Assembly (NCBI RefSeq): GCF_022376445.1
Contig: NW_025955283.1
Coordinates: 1-45,722 of the forward strand
Direction: 5' to 3'
From: Fomitopsis serialis
Taxonomy: Eukaryota > Basidiomycota > Agaricomycetes > Polyporales > Fomitopsidaceae
Length of the DNA: 45,722 nucleotides
In this document: positions 10,571 through 23,759 of the stretch, piece by piece
How positions within the stretch are numbered: the first letter of the stretch is position 1
Layout of the letters: each line of letters opens with the position of its first letter
Program-made: the position numbers and the translations under genes
The notes under the pieces: generated by a model
What the model was told of the DNA's origin: nothing
Seen by the model: the letters and a program-made list of their open reading frames with translations, nothing else
The model's database searches: none

Positions 10571-12925
10571 GACTACTGCAGGGTCCGTACCATGAGTGGC
10601 ATCTCGGCCTTGTTGCTCTCCCTTCCTACCGTGGGGTACCGTACTCCGGCGACGTTCCACACAACAGGTTTCTCGCTCAACTAGAACGCGAAGTTCGTGA
10701 CAAGGACAGCGAGTAGGACCTCTGTTCGGCAAGAATGAGCGTCTACAGTGCCGGAACAGCGCTAGTAAACTCACTCATCTCCATCTCTGAGAACTTGAAC
10801 CCACTGCATGATGTGTATCAGTATGTGGAAACGGGATGGAGGGTGCGAGCCAGCGATAGGAAACGCAACGTACATGCACGCTCGTCTTCCCGCGGAGAAC
10901 GTCATTCTGTGCCAGTGATGTTAGGTCAGTGCTTCATGCAGCTCACGTCGCATTTACGGCGGCAGCTCACAGGTGCGAGTAAACACTCGGTATATGCGCA
11001 GCAGCGACGCTGGACGGGAGCTTGGACCAGCGCTCTGGCTTCCACTCAAGTGCATCCGGGCCCCAGACCTCGGCGTTCACATTCGACCCGTAAGTCCCGA
11101 TGATGATCTCTGTGCCTTTGGGCACGACGATCTCTTTCAGCGTTTGCCCGTCTACAGCCATAATTGGCTGCGATAGCGGAAGGACACCGTCGCGTTGGGC
11201 ACTGGTTACGCTCATCAACGCGGAGTCCGAGACCGACGGCGCTGAACGACTTACACGCGGCTGTTCTGCGTAGCGGGAGGGTACCTATCAAGGATCGTCA
11301 ACTCTCCATCGGTTGCAAACCGAAGCATGCGCACGACTCACAGTCTGAGCGTCTCTCGGCAGATGCTGTTGAGTAGAGGGAGCGCATCCAGTTGATCATA
11401 GGCTACTCCCTCCGCTGCGCGGGCTTCCAAGAGCTCCTGCCGCAGCTCCCGCTGGACGTCCTGGTGGACCGCGAGGAGCTGCAGAATGCGGCTCAGCATC
11501 GCCGCGGTGGTGTCCAGGGCGCCGAACACGAATGTGCTGTTGCCCAGACCTCATGTGAGCGAGTGTATGCGCCCCGACTCGCAAAGTCGACACTCACGTC
11601 AACTGGCCGAGCACCGCGTCGTCCGAAAGGTGTTCGCCGACGCTCGCAGCCATGTTCGCTCGCACTGTTATAGCCAGCCGCGTCGCAGTGTAGTATGGTC
11701 TCGACGACGCTACTCACTGAGTATGCTCATGAGATCCTTCCCGCTTCCCAACCACTTCAACGCCTCCGCGCCTCCTTCCTGCAGTGCAGCCTTCTTCGAC
11801 TCGTAGATCTCCGCAGAACGCTGGTTGATAGTTCGTACGACGCTGTACACCTGGGGGATCGCCCAGTGCGTAGGCATGAGACGCACGAGGAAACGGCGGA
11901 ACCAGGCAGGGCCGAGCCAGGACAGGTACGGGATGAATCGGCGCAGGTAGGATAGCCGGGTCATTTTCGGGCTACGCAAGGAAGGTCATCAGTGAAGGGG
12001 ACGTGGACTGCATCACGTACACTGACTTGAAGGACTTGATGGCGTCTGCAAACGCATCTTGTGAGTCCTTGACAAGAGGGTCAAAGGGATGACCCAGACC
12101 GCCCCGGCCGATCGCCTCAAGCGCGGCGCGGGTCATCCACTTCATCACGTCTTGTTCATTCTCTCCGCTGTCGATGGAAGCTCTCATGCCATCACGTAAT
12201 TATGATGGAAAGCGTGTGCGGTAGCAGTTATGACTCTGAGGAAGGAAACTCACCCTACATGCGATATCATAGAATATCGGGAGCATGTGACCCAGGTTGG
12301 TCGGCGAGAAAACGGGGTTAAGCATCTTGCGTTGTCTACTATGCTCGCCTCCTGCATACAGAATGAATTGGGGGAATTGAAATGTAATCAGACCGTGTAC
12401 TTGCCTAGGGTCGCAAAGACCCCTTCGCCGAACATCAGACGATTGCCTCCAACAGCCAAATCTGAGTTCGGACTTCGTGGACGTGCAATTGACTTACATC
12501 ATCAGTTCCTTGCGATGCAGGTAGGACACTTCCTCTTTGACAAGGATAGTATGCAAAGCTTTCGGGTCCGACACGTAGAGTAAGGGCCACTGTACGGCGG
12601 TCAGTAGTGCCCCGTCTCCGAGTCACGGAGCATTCGAACTTACCCCAATCATGCCATGCAGCCTTGCTACGGGACCATAATCAAGGGCGACATGTTTTTG
12701 AAAAGCATCAGCGTTTCGGCTGAACCATTGCTTCAGATTCCCTGCCATTGACTGAGGTCAGCGAGGACTGGACACCGACGACAAGCTTTTCTCACCTGTC
12801 ACGAACGACTCAGAAGGTGGTCCGGGTAATTTGGGTAGCGATGAGGCCACAAGGTAGACGCGTATCAGGTATGAGACAGTCCAGATAACTGTTAGCGACA
12901 CCACGGCTCGAGCGATGTCTAACAT
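10571..12925 (-). CDS. Cytochrome P450 monooxygenase with an in-frame TAG near its C-terminus
   Basis: A membrane-anchored class II P450 that would use NADPH-P450 reductase. The start at 12925 gives an N-terminal anchor (MLDIARAVVSLTVIWTVSYL), then a proline hinge LPKLPGPP, LYVSDPKALHTILVKE, the I-helix FGALDTTAAML, the K-helix ETLRL (ExxR), the PERW motif WKPERW and the heme loop FSAGRRACIGFKFSEMEM. The heme loop is assembled across an intron. After VLLAVLVTNFAF a TAG at 10681-10683 interrupts. The same frame then continues LSEKPVVWNVAGVRYPTVG and ESNKAEMPLMVRTLQ to a second stop at 10571. Catalytic residues are intact, so the stop would trim about 37 residues. I read it as an early pseudogene or a shortened allele. 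I cannot assign a CYP family number. Confidence 0.85.
10681..10683 (-). other. Premature TAG in the P450 gene
   Basis: On the minus strand this codon falls between TNFAF and LSEKP, in frame with family-typical sequence on both sides. A single base change from a glutamate codon is the simplest explanation; I infer GAG because glutamate is usual at this place. No alternative intron that would skip it is visible. Confidence 0.7.
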
Positions 12926-13183
12926 GTCTGACTCTGCGGCGAGGTGAGCGAAGCAGTTGTGTTAGTAGTCAAAAGTTACAAGGAGTCTGTAGCATATACA
13001 GCAAAGGAGAGTCAGGAAAAGAGTGGAAATGGTCTGAACGGGTCGCGATGTTGCAGTCGTGCTGGAGGGACCGCCAGTGGTCTTGAGGCGAGTGTGTCTC
13101 GGGGCGTGGGCACCAGGGTAGACCGCTGGTGATAGGCTGCAAATGCTGCAGGTTGCCTCCGGGGGGAGGCCTACGCCGAGCGC

Positions 13184-13225
13184 GGCGGTTGGGTATTGGC
13201 GGTTGGATACTGGCGGCTGGATACT
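13184..13225 (+). repeat. Three tandem copies of a 14-base unit
   Basis: Units at 13184-13197, 13198-13211 and 13212-13225 read GGCGGTTGGGTATT, GGCGGTTGGATACT and GGCGGCTGGATACT. They follow a G-run. On the minus strand they encode a short Pro-rich stretch in some frames, but no gene context is clear. Confidence 0.8.
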
Positions 13226-14049
13226 TACTCCTAGGTTTCTGCGCGAACCCATAGCCCGAGGGAGGAGGTATTGACGCACCGATCAACTACGGTGTATCGC
13301 TAATCTGTGTATCGATCGTGGAATGTTGCACTTAAGTTGCCCCTGTAGACAACGACGTACCCTCGATTTTGATGGGGTGCTAAGAACAGTTACAATGGTA
13401 ACCTGCTCAGAGTTCCGTCGATGGCTGCGAGACTCCAGTGGGTGCCACGGCTCCCAAGGCTGCATGCCTGCGTGGTGGTTGGCACCGCACCTTTTGCGAT
13501 CATACAAGAAATTGACGACTCCTCTTCGTTTGTTGTACCCATCTTGGCTCGACTGTCTCTCCAGATGCCCACGCTCCGCTCCGCCTGCAGTGAGAGGTCG
13601 TCCGGAAGATCCAGTTGGCTGGTGGTTCGCGTCCCCGTCGACGTGCTCCAAAGCCTTGCGGCACGTACTGAGGGTGTGAAATCCTGCCTGTCCTGTGGGC
13701 AGTCTCAATCTTCAGGTTCGCTACTCAGGTCCGTTTCGTTCCGTCCACCCGGCGAATCTCAAGCCTCTACAGCCCTCTGACCAATGCCAGTTCTGCCACG
13801 GTACTCACTTATCCGGGGATGGTGTACGCTGTGTACTGCGTGTGTCACTGTGGCCTCAGCCCTGCTTACGCCCTCGATGATGAAGACGGAGATCAGCACG
13901 CACGTGTGTACCGGACATCCGCCCGTCTGAGGAGAGCGACAGAAGACAGCGAGAGACATCCGAGACTCGCCGTCTCGCGCGTGTGGATGCTTGGCCAGAG
14001 TCCCGCGTCTGCTCTGTCATTGCGCCAGCTAACCCGCCGTGTCGAGAGT

Positions 14050-14083
14050 GGTGAGCGGCTGTCGTCCGACGGCGTTCGCAGCA
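14050..14083 (+). repeat. 34-base direct repeat, copy 2
   Basis: Matches 10415-10448 at 32 of 34 positions. It lies about 280 bases upstream of the PGI start, in non-coding sequence, so a regulatory role for PGI is possible but unproven. Shared flanking sequence beyond the 34 bases is weak. Confidence 0.6.
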
Positions 14084-14252
14084 GTCATTCCCAGGTCATC
14101 CCCTCGGTCTGGGAGTCCGACACACGTTACGAGCAGTAGACAGATGCAGAAAGATAACATGTCTGGAAACCATCGACGGTCGTGAGCAGCAGCCGCACCA
14201 AGTGGGTCGTCGGGGAAAACGTATTTCGACACGATTCGCACGATCGACCTGA

Positions 14253-14330
14253 TATAAGCGTCACGCCGGTCCGTCCTCCTCGACCTCCCCTCCTCCCCCT
14301 TCGTCCCATCCTATCTCCCACGTCTCCATC
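14253..14330 (+). promoter_or_regulatory. PGI core promoter and pyrimidine-rich leader
   Basis: A TATAAG motif at 14253-14258 lies 78 bases before the ATG at 14331. The DNA between is strongly CT-rich on the plus strand, a common feature of highly expressed fungal genes. The arrangement fits a strong core promoter. The transcription start is not known. Confidence 0.55.
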
Positions 14331-17061
<2,731 letters not shown>

Positions 17062-17522
17062 CTTGTCTCCGGCATGGCACGATACTAGAAGTGAGGGTTG
17101 AACGAAGATAGGGCAGGAAGAAGTCATTGCGTGTAGAAGATCTGTATCAGCAACAACAAAGAGAATCTTATCTGACACGTCACTGCGAGATGGGTATATT
17201 GGATGGCCTCTTGTTGCCAGTACAAGAGTAAGAAGGAGCTTCCAGATGATGCTGAGAACTACAAAGACTAAACACAAGTGCAGAATGGTTAGCAATGTTA
17301 TGTTCTTTGGTCATAATGATAGAGAACCTCTGTTTCAAAAGGAACATTGCATGCTTCTGGGTGATTGAGAGACAGTACCAGTGTTCATATGAGCAATGGA
17401 GGCATTGTTACTGATAAACTTGAAGTGCACAGTATCATCATCATGGCCAACCCTATGACTCATGCAATCCATGGGTATGCTTGTTATTGATCCCAACTAC
17501 TCCAACTTGTCTGCTTGACCAT
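17062..17522. other. PGI/FunK1 A' convergent intergenic region, CpG-poor
   Basis: This region lies between two convergent genes, so it should hold both 3' ends. From about 17221 onward it contains no CpG, in contrast to the PGI gene immediately to the left. No gene or known repeat is recognised. The left boundary of the CpG-poor state lies within about 160 bases of the PGI stop. Confidence 0.6.
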
Positions 17523-18270
17523 CTATGGATGTTGTTCTAACTCTGATATAGCATTATCCAACAATTTAAGGAATATTTCATGGTTGAAGACTTCATCTAG
17601 AGGTTGTTGACTTGGTATTGGTACCTAGGAAATTCATAAGCATAACAAACTGTGTATGAAGAGTTGCTCACATTGTACATGGCATGCATTGATATGGCAC
17701 AGTGCTTGTCAGCAGTCACCCTGTGGACTTGTTGCAACTTGAATTCTATATCCACAAGGGCATATGCAAGAGGTTTTGACACATGCTTCACTGTGAAAGA
17801 CAGCCTCTGTTGATCATGATGAGGTATTGAATGAAGCCAGGCAAGTGGTTGTGAAGAGTTGCGCTGGAAGCAGAGGTCTTTGAGTGTCATGGCCCCAAAA
17901 CATTCTTGAAAACTCTGCTTCAGTCTATCTGGACAACCTGGGGTGTTGAGCAAGTGGCAGCAGATAGTGTAGCCCAAGACATAGGCAATTGACTCAAGGT
18001 CATGTTCAGGGGTATGAATGGCCCCTCCAGCATGCAACTCTTCAAGCAACTCCATGCCATGAACTGCAATGAGCCCTGAAGATGTGTAGTTTATCAATTC
18101 AGGCCAGATGTAGTGGGGCATGAAAGTACTCACTGTCACAGGCATATTGCATAGGCTGGATGTGTGGTTGATCCTTGATTGGACCCTGCTGTCTGTCAAC
18201 ACCTGAGGCTTGTCCACAACAGCCATGTCAAAGTCAGCCAGGAACCCTCTGGCTAGCTTATCCCTGTGCT
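17221..18270. other. CpG desert
   Basis: Counting by eye, only one CpG (near 17862) occurs in this stretch, while TG and CA dinucleotides abound. The adjoining PGI gene and the other half of the same FunK1 gene carry several CpGs per 60 bases. The block covers the 3' half of FunK1 A' and its downstream flank. Known biology: methylated cytosines in CpG deaminate to T, giving such depletion in methylated fungal DNA. That methylation caused it here is inference. Confidence 0.85.
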
Positions 18271-20069
18271 TTGCATCGGGCAGGACTGGTGGTTCGTTAA
18301 GCCAGAGTAATAAATTCCCTGGGGTGATGTCATGATGTTGTATCCCTTGCTTGCATAGATACTGATGCGCTAAAGTAACACATCAGATGACCTGGAACAA
18401 CAATAGAGTCGCAACATACCTTCAATGATTGCACGGAATGCATACAACAGTTGAAGCTCGTTAGTGTATCTCCACAGAGGCTCTCCGACCCTCGGCAGGA
18501 TAATACGATGAAGGACCTTAGAAGGGTAGTTCGGATCGTCCGAGTCGGCGCCACCACGGATGCGCGCGACAGTAATCTTGGCCCATGTCTGTGGGTTCTC
18601 GGACAGATAATAGACATCGCCACCATACAGCATTTTAGCGACACCACGAGGGCAGTCCTCCAGTCGGTCAATCAGCCTGTACACGTCGGTCTCGGACATT
18701 CTGTGAGGATTGCGCCACGAAGACTTCATTACATGGATGTCGCCCTGGAAAGTCAACCCGTCCGTCGACTCGGACAGCTGGAGCACTCGCCACACCACGG
18801 TGCCTCGCCCAAGAAGCGACAAGGACGTCCAGATCGGCGGCCCAATTGTGCACCAAAGTCGAGTGTCGTTTACGAAAGGATTGACGCGATAGGACTGGTA
18901 GTAGTCTGCGCCGTTGACGTGGATCCCGTCTCGGGTGGCGTTGGGGAGGGAGGACAATCGCAAGTACGACTCGAGATCATCGCGAGATACTGGCATCACA
19001 GACGGATCTTGTCCTAATTGATGGTCCGTCAGTCGCCGTGTGAGCGCGCGAACAACACGGACAAAAGTCTTCGCATCGCGCTGGGGACGAGGATCGCGGT
19101 CACAGGTCGTGCCATCGTCAACGATACTGTGGACAGGAGAAAGAAGGATGCCACCGCGATCCGCAATCATGACTCGGAAGACGGTGCCGGTAATCAGGAG
19201 CGCGACACTGAAGTTCCAGAATGGCCGTATAGACAGATGGTAACGCGCATAATCCGCGCATTGGAGAATGGCTGGCTTCACGCCATCTTCATCGCTGGAA
19301 GGATCGTTCCCGTCCGCTGTGACCTTGATCTCGGCGAACCCGACGCAGTCATCCCAAAATGGACGATGATGGGTCCTATCCAGGAGGATGAAATCAGGGC
19401 GTAGATTTGCAATCCCGGGAGTATAGGCTTCAGCGGCGCGAGCTGGAGGCCAGGAGAACGGGGTGTCAGCTGCGAATCGGAACTCGCGCAGTGCCCCAGA
19501 CGTATCGCTCCCGAATTCCGTCAAGAATTCGAAGATCCTCCGCTGTAATAAAAACATTGCGATGATCAGTAGAAGCCCGTCCTGTATTTCGGACACAAAC
19601 ATACCAACGGCCCATACATCTCCACCTCATGCTCGTGCTCTAAATGTCTGCGGACCTTCTCCCTCGTCCATGCTTCCTGAATGTCACCGATGTAGCTTAG
19701 AGCTTCCTCGGCATCGCGGGTGACGCTTTGGAGGGTCTTGATATTCCGCTCGTGTTCCGCCTGATAGCGTTCGTGGCAGCGATCAATCGTAGCATTATCT
19801 TCCTCGTAGATGCGAAGGCGTGTGAAGACGGAGGGATCGTCGTACTTGATGTTCCCTAGAAGCTCTGTTTCGAGTTGCTCATGCGGAGCCGAGCTGCAGG
19901 CTGCATGCAGATCAGCGTCGTCAATGGATCACATTACAGGATGAGGAGTCCCTGAAGTTCGGCTCTAGTCGGTACTACATGGTGATTGGAAACAAAAACG
20001 GAGATGCTCACATGATAGCGTGTCATAATATGGGTCGTAGTAGTCATAGATGGATTTCGGTCTTTCCAT
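17523..20069 (-). pseudogene. FunK1 fungal-type protein kinase, copy A' (frameshifted, mosaic)
   Basis: The start at 20069 (MERPKSIYDYYDP) is conserved with copy A. Next come the segment NATIDRCHERYQAEHE, FEFLTEFGSD, FWDDCVGFAEIKVTADG, the putative ATP-site lysine in HVMKSSWRNP, the catalytic loop HHDITPGNLLLWLNEP, DFDMAVV, and TPEHDLESIAYVLGY. Exons are short-intron spliced; one intron spans about 18368-18421. Two defects are seen: a one-base loss near 18053, just after SLQFMA, which shifts the frame, and a TAG at 17523-17525 where copy A has GAG, removing 17 residues. The 5' half has normal CpG content; the 3' half is almost free of CpG yet still keeps a 209-codon frame. I favour a recent pseudogene of mosaic origin. 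An altered splice that rescues the frame is possible. Confidence 0.82.
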
Positions 20070-20470
20070 GTCTGAGGGGCGCAGAAGGATATCAAACCCA
20101 CGGTTAAATCGCAGGAGACCCCGATTGGTCTACAAGGCGTCAGGAGCCTGGTCGACGAACGGCGATGCTGACACGAGACTGTACACACCGCGGGGAAATC
20201 GACGACTGTCCGAAAACACTGGCAGTGAGTTCAATAGCCGCACATTCTGATGTTCGCATCAGGAGTCAGTATGCCACTGCTCAGGAATATCGAGGGCTAT
20301 GGGATGGCTAACCGGCACGGGCTGAACACAGTATCCTCGCTGGGCTACGGGAATTGTCCCTCAACGATGATATTCTCTCCAAGTGCTCTCGTCCGAGTCG
20401 TGGTCGTGTCACAGAGCGGAGAGTTCTCTCTGTCCTGCTCCTGTTATTATCAGTAATTCAGCACAAGAGT
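17523..20470 (-). repeat. Right arm of the inverted segmental duplication (FunK1 copy A' plus 5' flank)
   Basis: This is the inverted counterpart of 7209-10383. The shared part includes the 5' flank, the first exon, the coiled segment, the kinase-like core and the last short exon. Similarity is clearly higher in the 5' half (about 18370-20200) than in the 3' half. The arm extends slightly beyond the left copy into a P450 tail relic at 20464-20660. Confidence 0.8.
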
Positions 20471-20660
20471 GGGCAGCCTATGCAGTTGAGCGAGGAACGT
20501 GATGTGAGGATTGGTGAGGAACGTCGCCGGCGGGAGGATGGTATTCCTGTCAACAGTAGAAAAGGAAAGCAACAAACCCGAGATGCCATCCGCGATACGG
20601 ACCCTGTGGTATTCACACGCTCCTTGAAGACCATCGCTATCCCCTCGCAGATACATTTCA
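20464..20660 (+). pseudogene. Relic of a P450 gene 3' end
   Basis: This plus-strand stretch aligns with the minus-strand sequence around 10560-10690, the last exon of the P450 gene. Shared pieces include AACGTCGCCGG, a GAGCAACAA/AAGCAACAA block and GAGATGCCA, encoding the family-typical ESNKPEMP in one frame. No heme loop or earlier exon is found beside it, and the frame is broken. It lies head-on to the 5' end of FunK1 A', so a P450-FunK1 divergent pair probably once stood here. Confidence 0.68.
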
Positions 20661-20833
20661 TACATATCCTCTTAGAACGATAGCTGTTTTATCTTCCGAG
20701 ACTAGACGCGTGAACGGCGCTCATGCAGACTTCTTGATCGCTTCGATAATAATACAAGCTTTGTTCCTTCTCCCACAAGACTCCCTCGTCATCCCACAGC
20801 TAATAATACAAGCCACCGCAACGCATCTCACAC

Positions 20834-21316
20834 TTATGACGACTTCTTACCAGCCTTCTTTGCGGCCGTCCTGGCACGCGTGATCTGCTTCTTCCACCCG
20901 AAGCACTGCGTACAAGCTTTCGAGTTCGGCGGACACAAGCTCAGCTCAGCCAGCCCTCACACTGGGAGAGCGTCAGCTTACCGGCGGAACCATGCTTCTT
21001 GCACTGGTACTGGCCGTCCTTGTTCACGCTCGACGGCGGCGCCTCGAGGCCTTCGCGGTCGATGGGGTCGAACTGTGCTCACCGCTCGTCAGCCGTCACG
21101 ATCAGGCGGGTATGTGTGAGCGGGTGGGACGTACGCCGAAGAAGGAATCATTCTCTTCCCGTCCGTCGAAGGAGCAGGCAGCGCACTAGACGCAGATGAT
21201 GGTCTCAGCTAGATGCACCCGGAAAGTGCAGTGGCGCGGACACTCACGACTTCCTTGAAGTGAGTGCAGAAAAGGGCGTCGTTGATCTCGACGGACGCTG
21301 CGCTGCTGTCGGACAT
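20834..21316 (-). CDS. Small cysteine-rich, putative zinc-binding protein
   Basis: Four exons join cleanly into 97 residues. The start at 21316 reads MSDSSAASVEINDALFCTHF. Exon 2 gives VCAACSFDGREENDSFFG, exon 3 FDPIDREGLEAPPSS and YQCKKHGSA, exon 4 CTQCFGWKKQITRARTAAKK, ending GKKSS. The Cys/His spacing (CxxC, CKKH, CxxC) looks like a small treble-clef or MYND-like zinc site, and the tail is Lys-rich. I recall similar short proteins as conserved hypotheticals in basidiomycetes, but no function. The gene has a good TATA box (21448-21455). It would be missed by simple ORF calling because each exon is tiny. All splice sites are GT-AG. Confidence 0.78.
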
Positions 21317-21447
21317 GTTCGACGTGCTCGTAGGAAGAGAAGAGGCTGGGCTCAAGCGGCGTTTCTACACAGCTCGGTGCGAGGCGGCGAGACGGGGTCG
21401 CGGATGTATCAGTCCAAGTGAGAGGAGGTGGGAAAGCACCGCAGCGG

Positions 21448-21455
21448 TTTATATA
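21448..21455 (-). promoter_or_regulatory. TATA box of the small zinc-binding protein gene
   Basis: On the minus strand this reads TATATAAA, about 135 bases upstream of the ATG at 21316. The leader between is CT-rich on the sense strand, as at the PGI gene. Confidence 0.55.
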
Positions 21456-22005
21456 GGGGCCTGCGCGGAAGACGGGTGTATCTGAGTTCGCGACGCTACT
21501 TGCCTGAAGAAGGCTGGAGTGCACTGGGCATCTGACAGTGAGTGTGGCCAGATGACCCTCGTCTCCTCCCTCCTGGGTCCAGGTCCCAGGAGCGGTCTCA
21601 TGACATCACGTGAAGATGTGTTCCGTATTTCATACCGACCGCTCACGACGCCGATGTAGAGTGGCGGGTAGCACTGACTTGAGAGGATTGCGGCTTTCAA
21701 AGGTGTGCAGCGTAGACAATGCACAGATATGTAGCAAAGTCCTCGCACACGACTGGATTTACCATTTGAGCGCCCACACATCTGGAAGCCGCAGAAGCCT
21801 GTACCGTGTAGAACGACTGAATACGCCTGATGAACGCTGAGACCCGCTGACCCTGCCAATGCCTGTGCAATCGCGACATCCTCGCCCTGGGAATGATGAT
21901 GGCTTGTGAGCGACTCAACAATGCTCATTCGAGATACAACACACACCTTCAAGAAACTTATCGGCAGACAAATGCGTCATAGCCGCAGCGCGTCCGAAAG
22001 CAAGC
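21456..22005. other. Intergenic region upstream of the zinc-binding protein gene
   Basis: Several open frames up to 167 codons exist on the minus strand (21449-21952), but they show no motif, codon bias or splice pattern I trust. The region should contain upstream promoter elements of the gene to the left and the 3' untranslated region of the gene to the right. Confidence 0.35.
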
Positions 22006-23302
22006 TCACTTCAGCTTCTCTCGCTCGACCCGGTGGCAGAACCTCCCGCCAAACTCTACCGCGCCGCAAGCCGTCCCATCCTCTGCGACACCCAGAGACC
22101 CCGCTTCCACGCGCGTCCACTCGGCCCACGGCCACGTCCTCGTAAACAGCTCCGTCCACACTGTCGCCCTGAAGCTCTCGAAGGCGAAGCGTGGCTCGTG
22201 GCCCTCCCGTAATGGCGCAGGAAAGCCGACAAAAGAGTCCGGCGACGCCCGGACCACGATGCGCAGCCTCCGGAAGAGCGTCTTGACGTCCAGTTCGACG
22301 AGTCCCTCCCGGCTATCGTGCCGCACGTGCATGAACGGCGAACATATACCCACCCCAGCGGTGAACGGTGGCCGGAAATCCCACTGAAACCGAGCCGAGC
22401 GGTACCCGACCAGAAAAGCCTGCACGCCGGGCAAGGCCTCCCCGCCCGCGAACGTCAGGTACTTCGTTCGTTCTTGTCCCAGACCGAAGGCCTGACACCA
22501 GATCCACCCCTTGGGGAAGGACGTGCCCCAGTTCTTCTCGAAGTGGGTCTTGCCTGTGAACTCGTGTGTACGGCCGTCGTGCGTGAGGGTGACAGATGCG
22601 TCGCTTGCGATCGTTTGGACGTGCCAATTAAGGGGGATGTAGGGGGAGAGGGGTGCGAGAGGGCCCATGGGGCCTAGGAGAGGATGGAGGTCAGACCATG
22701 GGATGCGATTGAGGGTGTGGAGTTTCAAGGAGAGCTTGGTGTCGGGGACATCGATAGAGTAATCGACAGACTCGGGCCCGACGTTCATCGTCCCGATACC
22801 GTCTGCGGTGACAGTGAAGGGGGAAGGGTGGTCCGCCGCTCCATCTTGAGCCGAGATGGACAGGTGCTCCGGATAGAACTCATGGATGAACCCAGTGCCT
22901 TCCTGGCCTGCGGGAGGCGTGTATGAGACGCAGACGAGATTCGGCCGCCTCTTCGCCCGCTTGACCCAGCAGAATATGATCGCCAGAGTTCCGCCACCCT
23001 CTAGGAGAGTGCGGGTGTAGTAGCCCTCGAAACCAGCCGCGTGATGAGGAGCGAAATCGTCCACGATTCTCCCAGGAGCCCTGGTGCCGAGAACCAGACA
23101 TATATGGGTACCCAGAGTCTTGACAAGCGCAAGCGGAAACAGCGACCAACGCAGCAGCTTTGTCTGCAACAAATGTAATTGTATTCGTGCATGTGGGAGG
23201 CACTCGTCCAGACGACTCACCAGAATCATATTCGCCGTGAATGTTACCAGCCAGTACCCAGTGCGAACAAGATAATTTCTTGGTCCCTAAGTTCAGATTC
23301 AA
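22006..23302 (-). CDS. Tocopherol-cyclase-like (lipocalin-type) protein
   Basis: A long frame contains FAPHHAAGFEGYYTRTLLEG, then IHEFYPEH, a central HTLNRIPWSDLHPLLGPMGP, and the diagnostic THFEKNWGTSFPKGWIWCQA. These belong to the tocopherol cyclase-like family (PF14249-type), which in fungi has no established substrate. Length is roughly 360-410 residues. The start is uncertain. The 23302 ATG (MNLNLGTKKLSCSHW) needs an intron beginning at the GTGAGTCG near 23218, and I could not find an acceptor that keeps a perfect frame. A single-exon start at 23229 also works. The stop is at 22006-22008. No frame break within the core. A role in lipid or terpenoid metabolism is only a family-level guess. 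Confidence 0.75.
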
Positions 23303-23759
23303 AACTTAAGCGGACGGAAGTTCAACGCAAGGAGTGCCGGCGAGATCTTGAGGCGGCGGGGCTCGACAGGGATAACGTCATTGACAGCTGAGTCCGAGTA
23401 GTAGTAGGATCCGCTGGTTATCCGCATTATTATGATGTGGGCGTTGTCCAATCAGTAGGGCGCACAGCTGCATCGTAGTCAGAGCAAATCCAAAGCCAAG
23501 AGAGGGCAAGTTGAGGTGCACAAGTCGGAGACAACAGAGAGCTGTGACAAACAATTTAACAAACCACTCGTTGCCTCATACTACTTACATAAGTTGATCC
23601 GCCAATCGGTGCGGCAATGCCCGAAGTAAGTATGATAGTCTGAAGCAAACATTATATTATTGCTTCGACTGTTCAACGTTACGTTCAACGTTCATACTCT
23701 GTCCATAAGCACTCTGTGCCCGCAGGAATCTCAATCTGGAATTCGTCAAGCTGAAACCA
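23303..23759. other. Intergenic region between the tocopherol-cyclase-like gene and gene D
   Basis: Both flanking genes are on the minus strand. The sequence is relatively AT-rich at 23500-23700 and has no long frame. It should contain the promoter of the tocopherol-cyclase-like gene and the 3' end of gene D. Confidence 0.4.

Larger units (their letters stand above)
12926..14252. other. Gene-poor region between the P450 gene and PGI
   Basis: Overlapping open frames of 118-141 codons exist on both strands at 13283-13780, but none shows a domain, signal or consistent splice sites. A Pro-rich minus-strand frame near 12960-13285 comes from a low-complexity patch. The region should contain the P450 promoter on the left and PGI upstream sequence on the right. 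I cannot support a gene here, although a degraded one is possible. Confidence 0.35.

Noticed and set aside
13283..13780. Three overlapping 118-141 codon frames
   Set aside because: Frames on both strands with no domain, no splice consistency and no clear codon bias.
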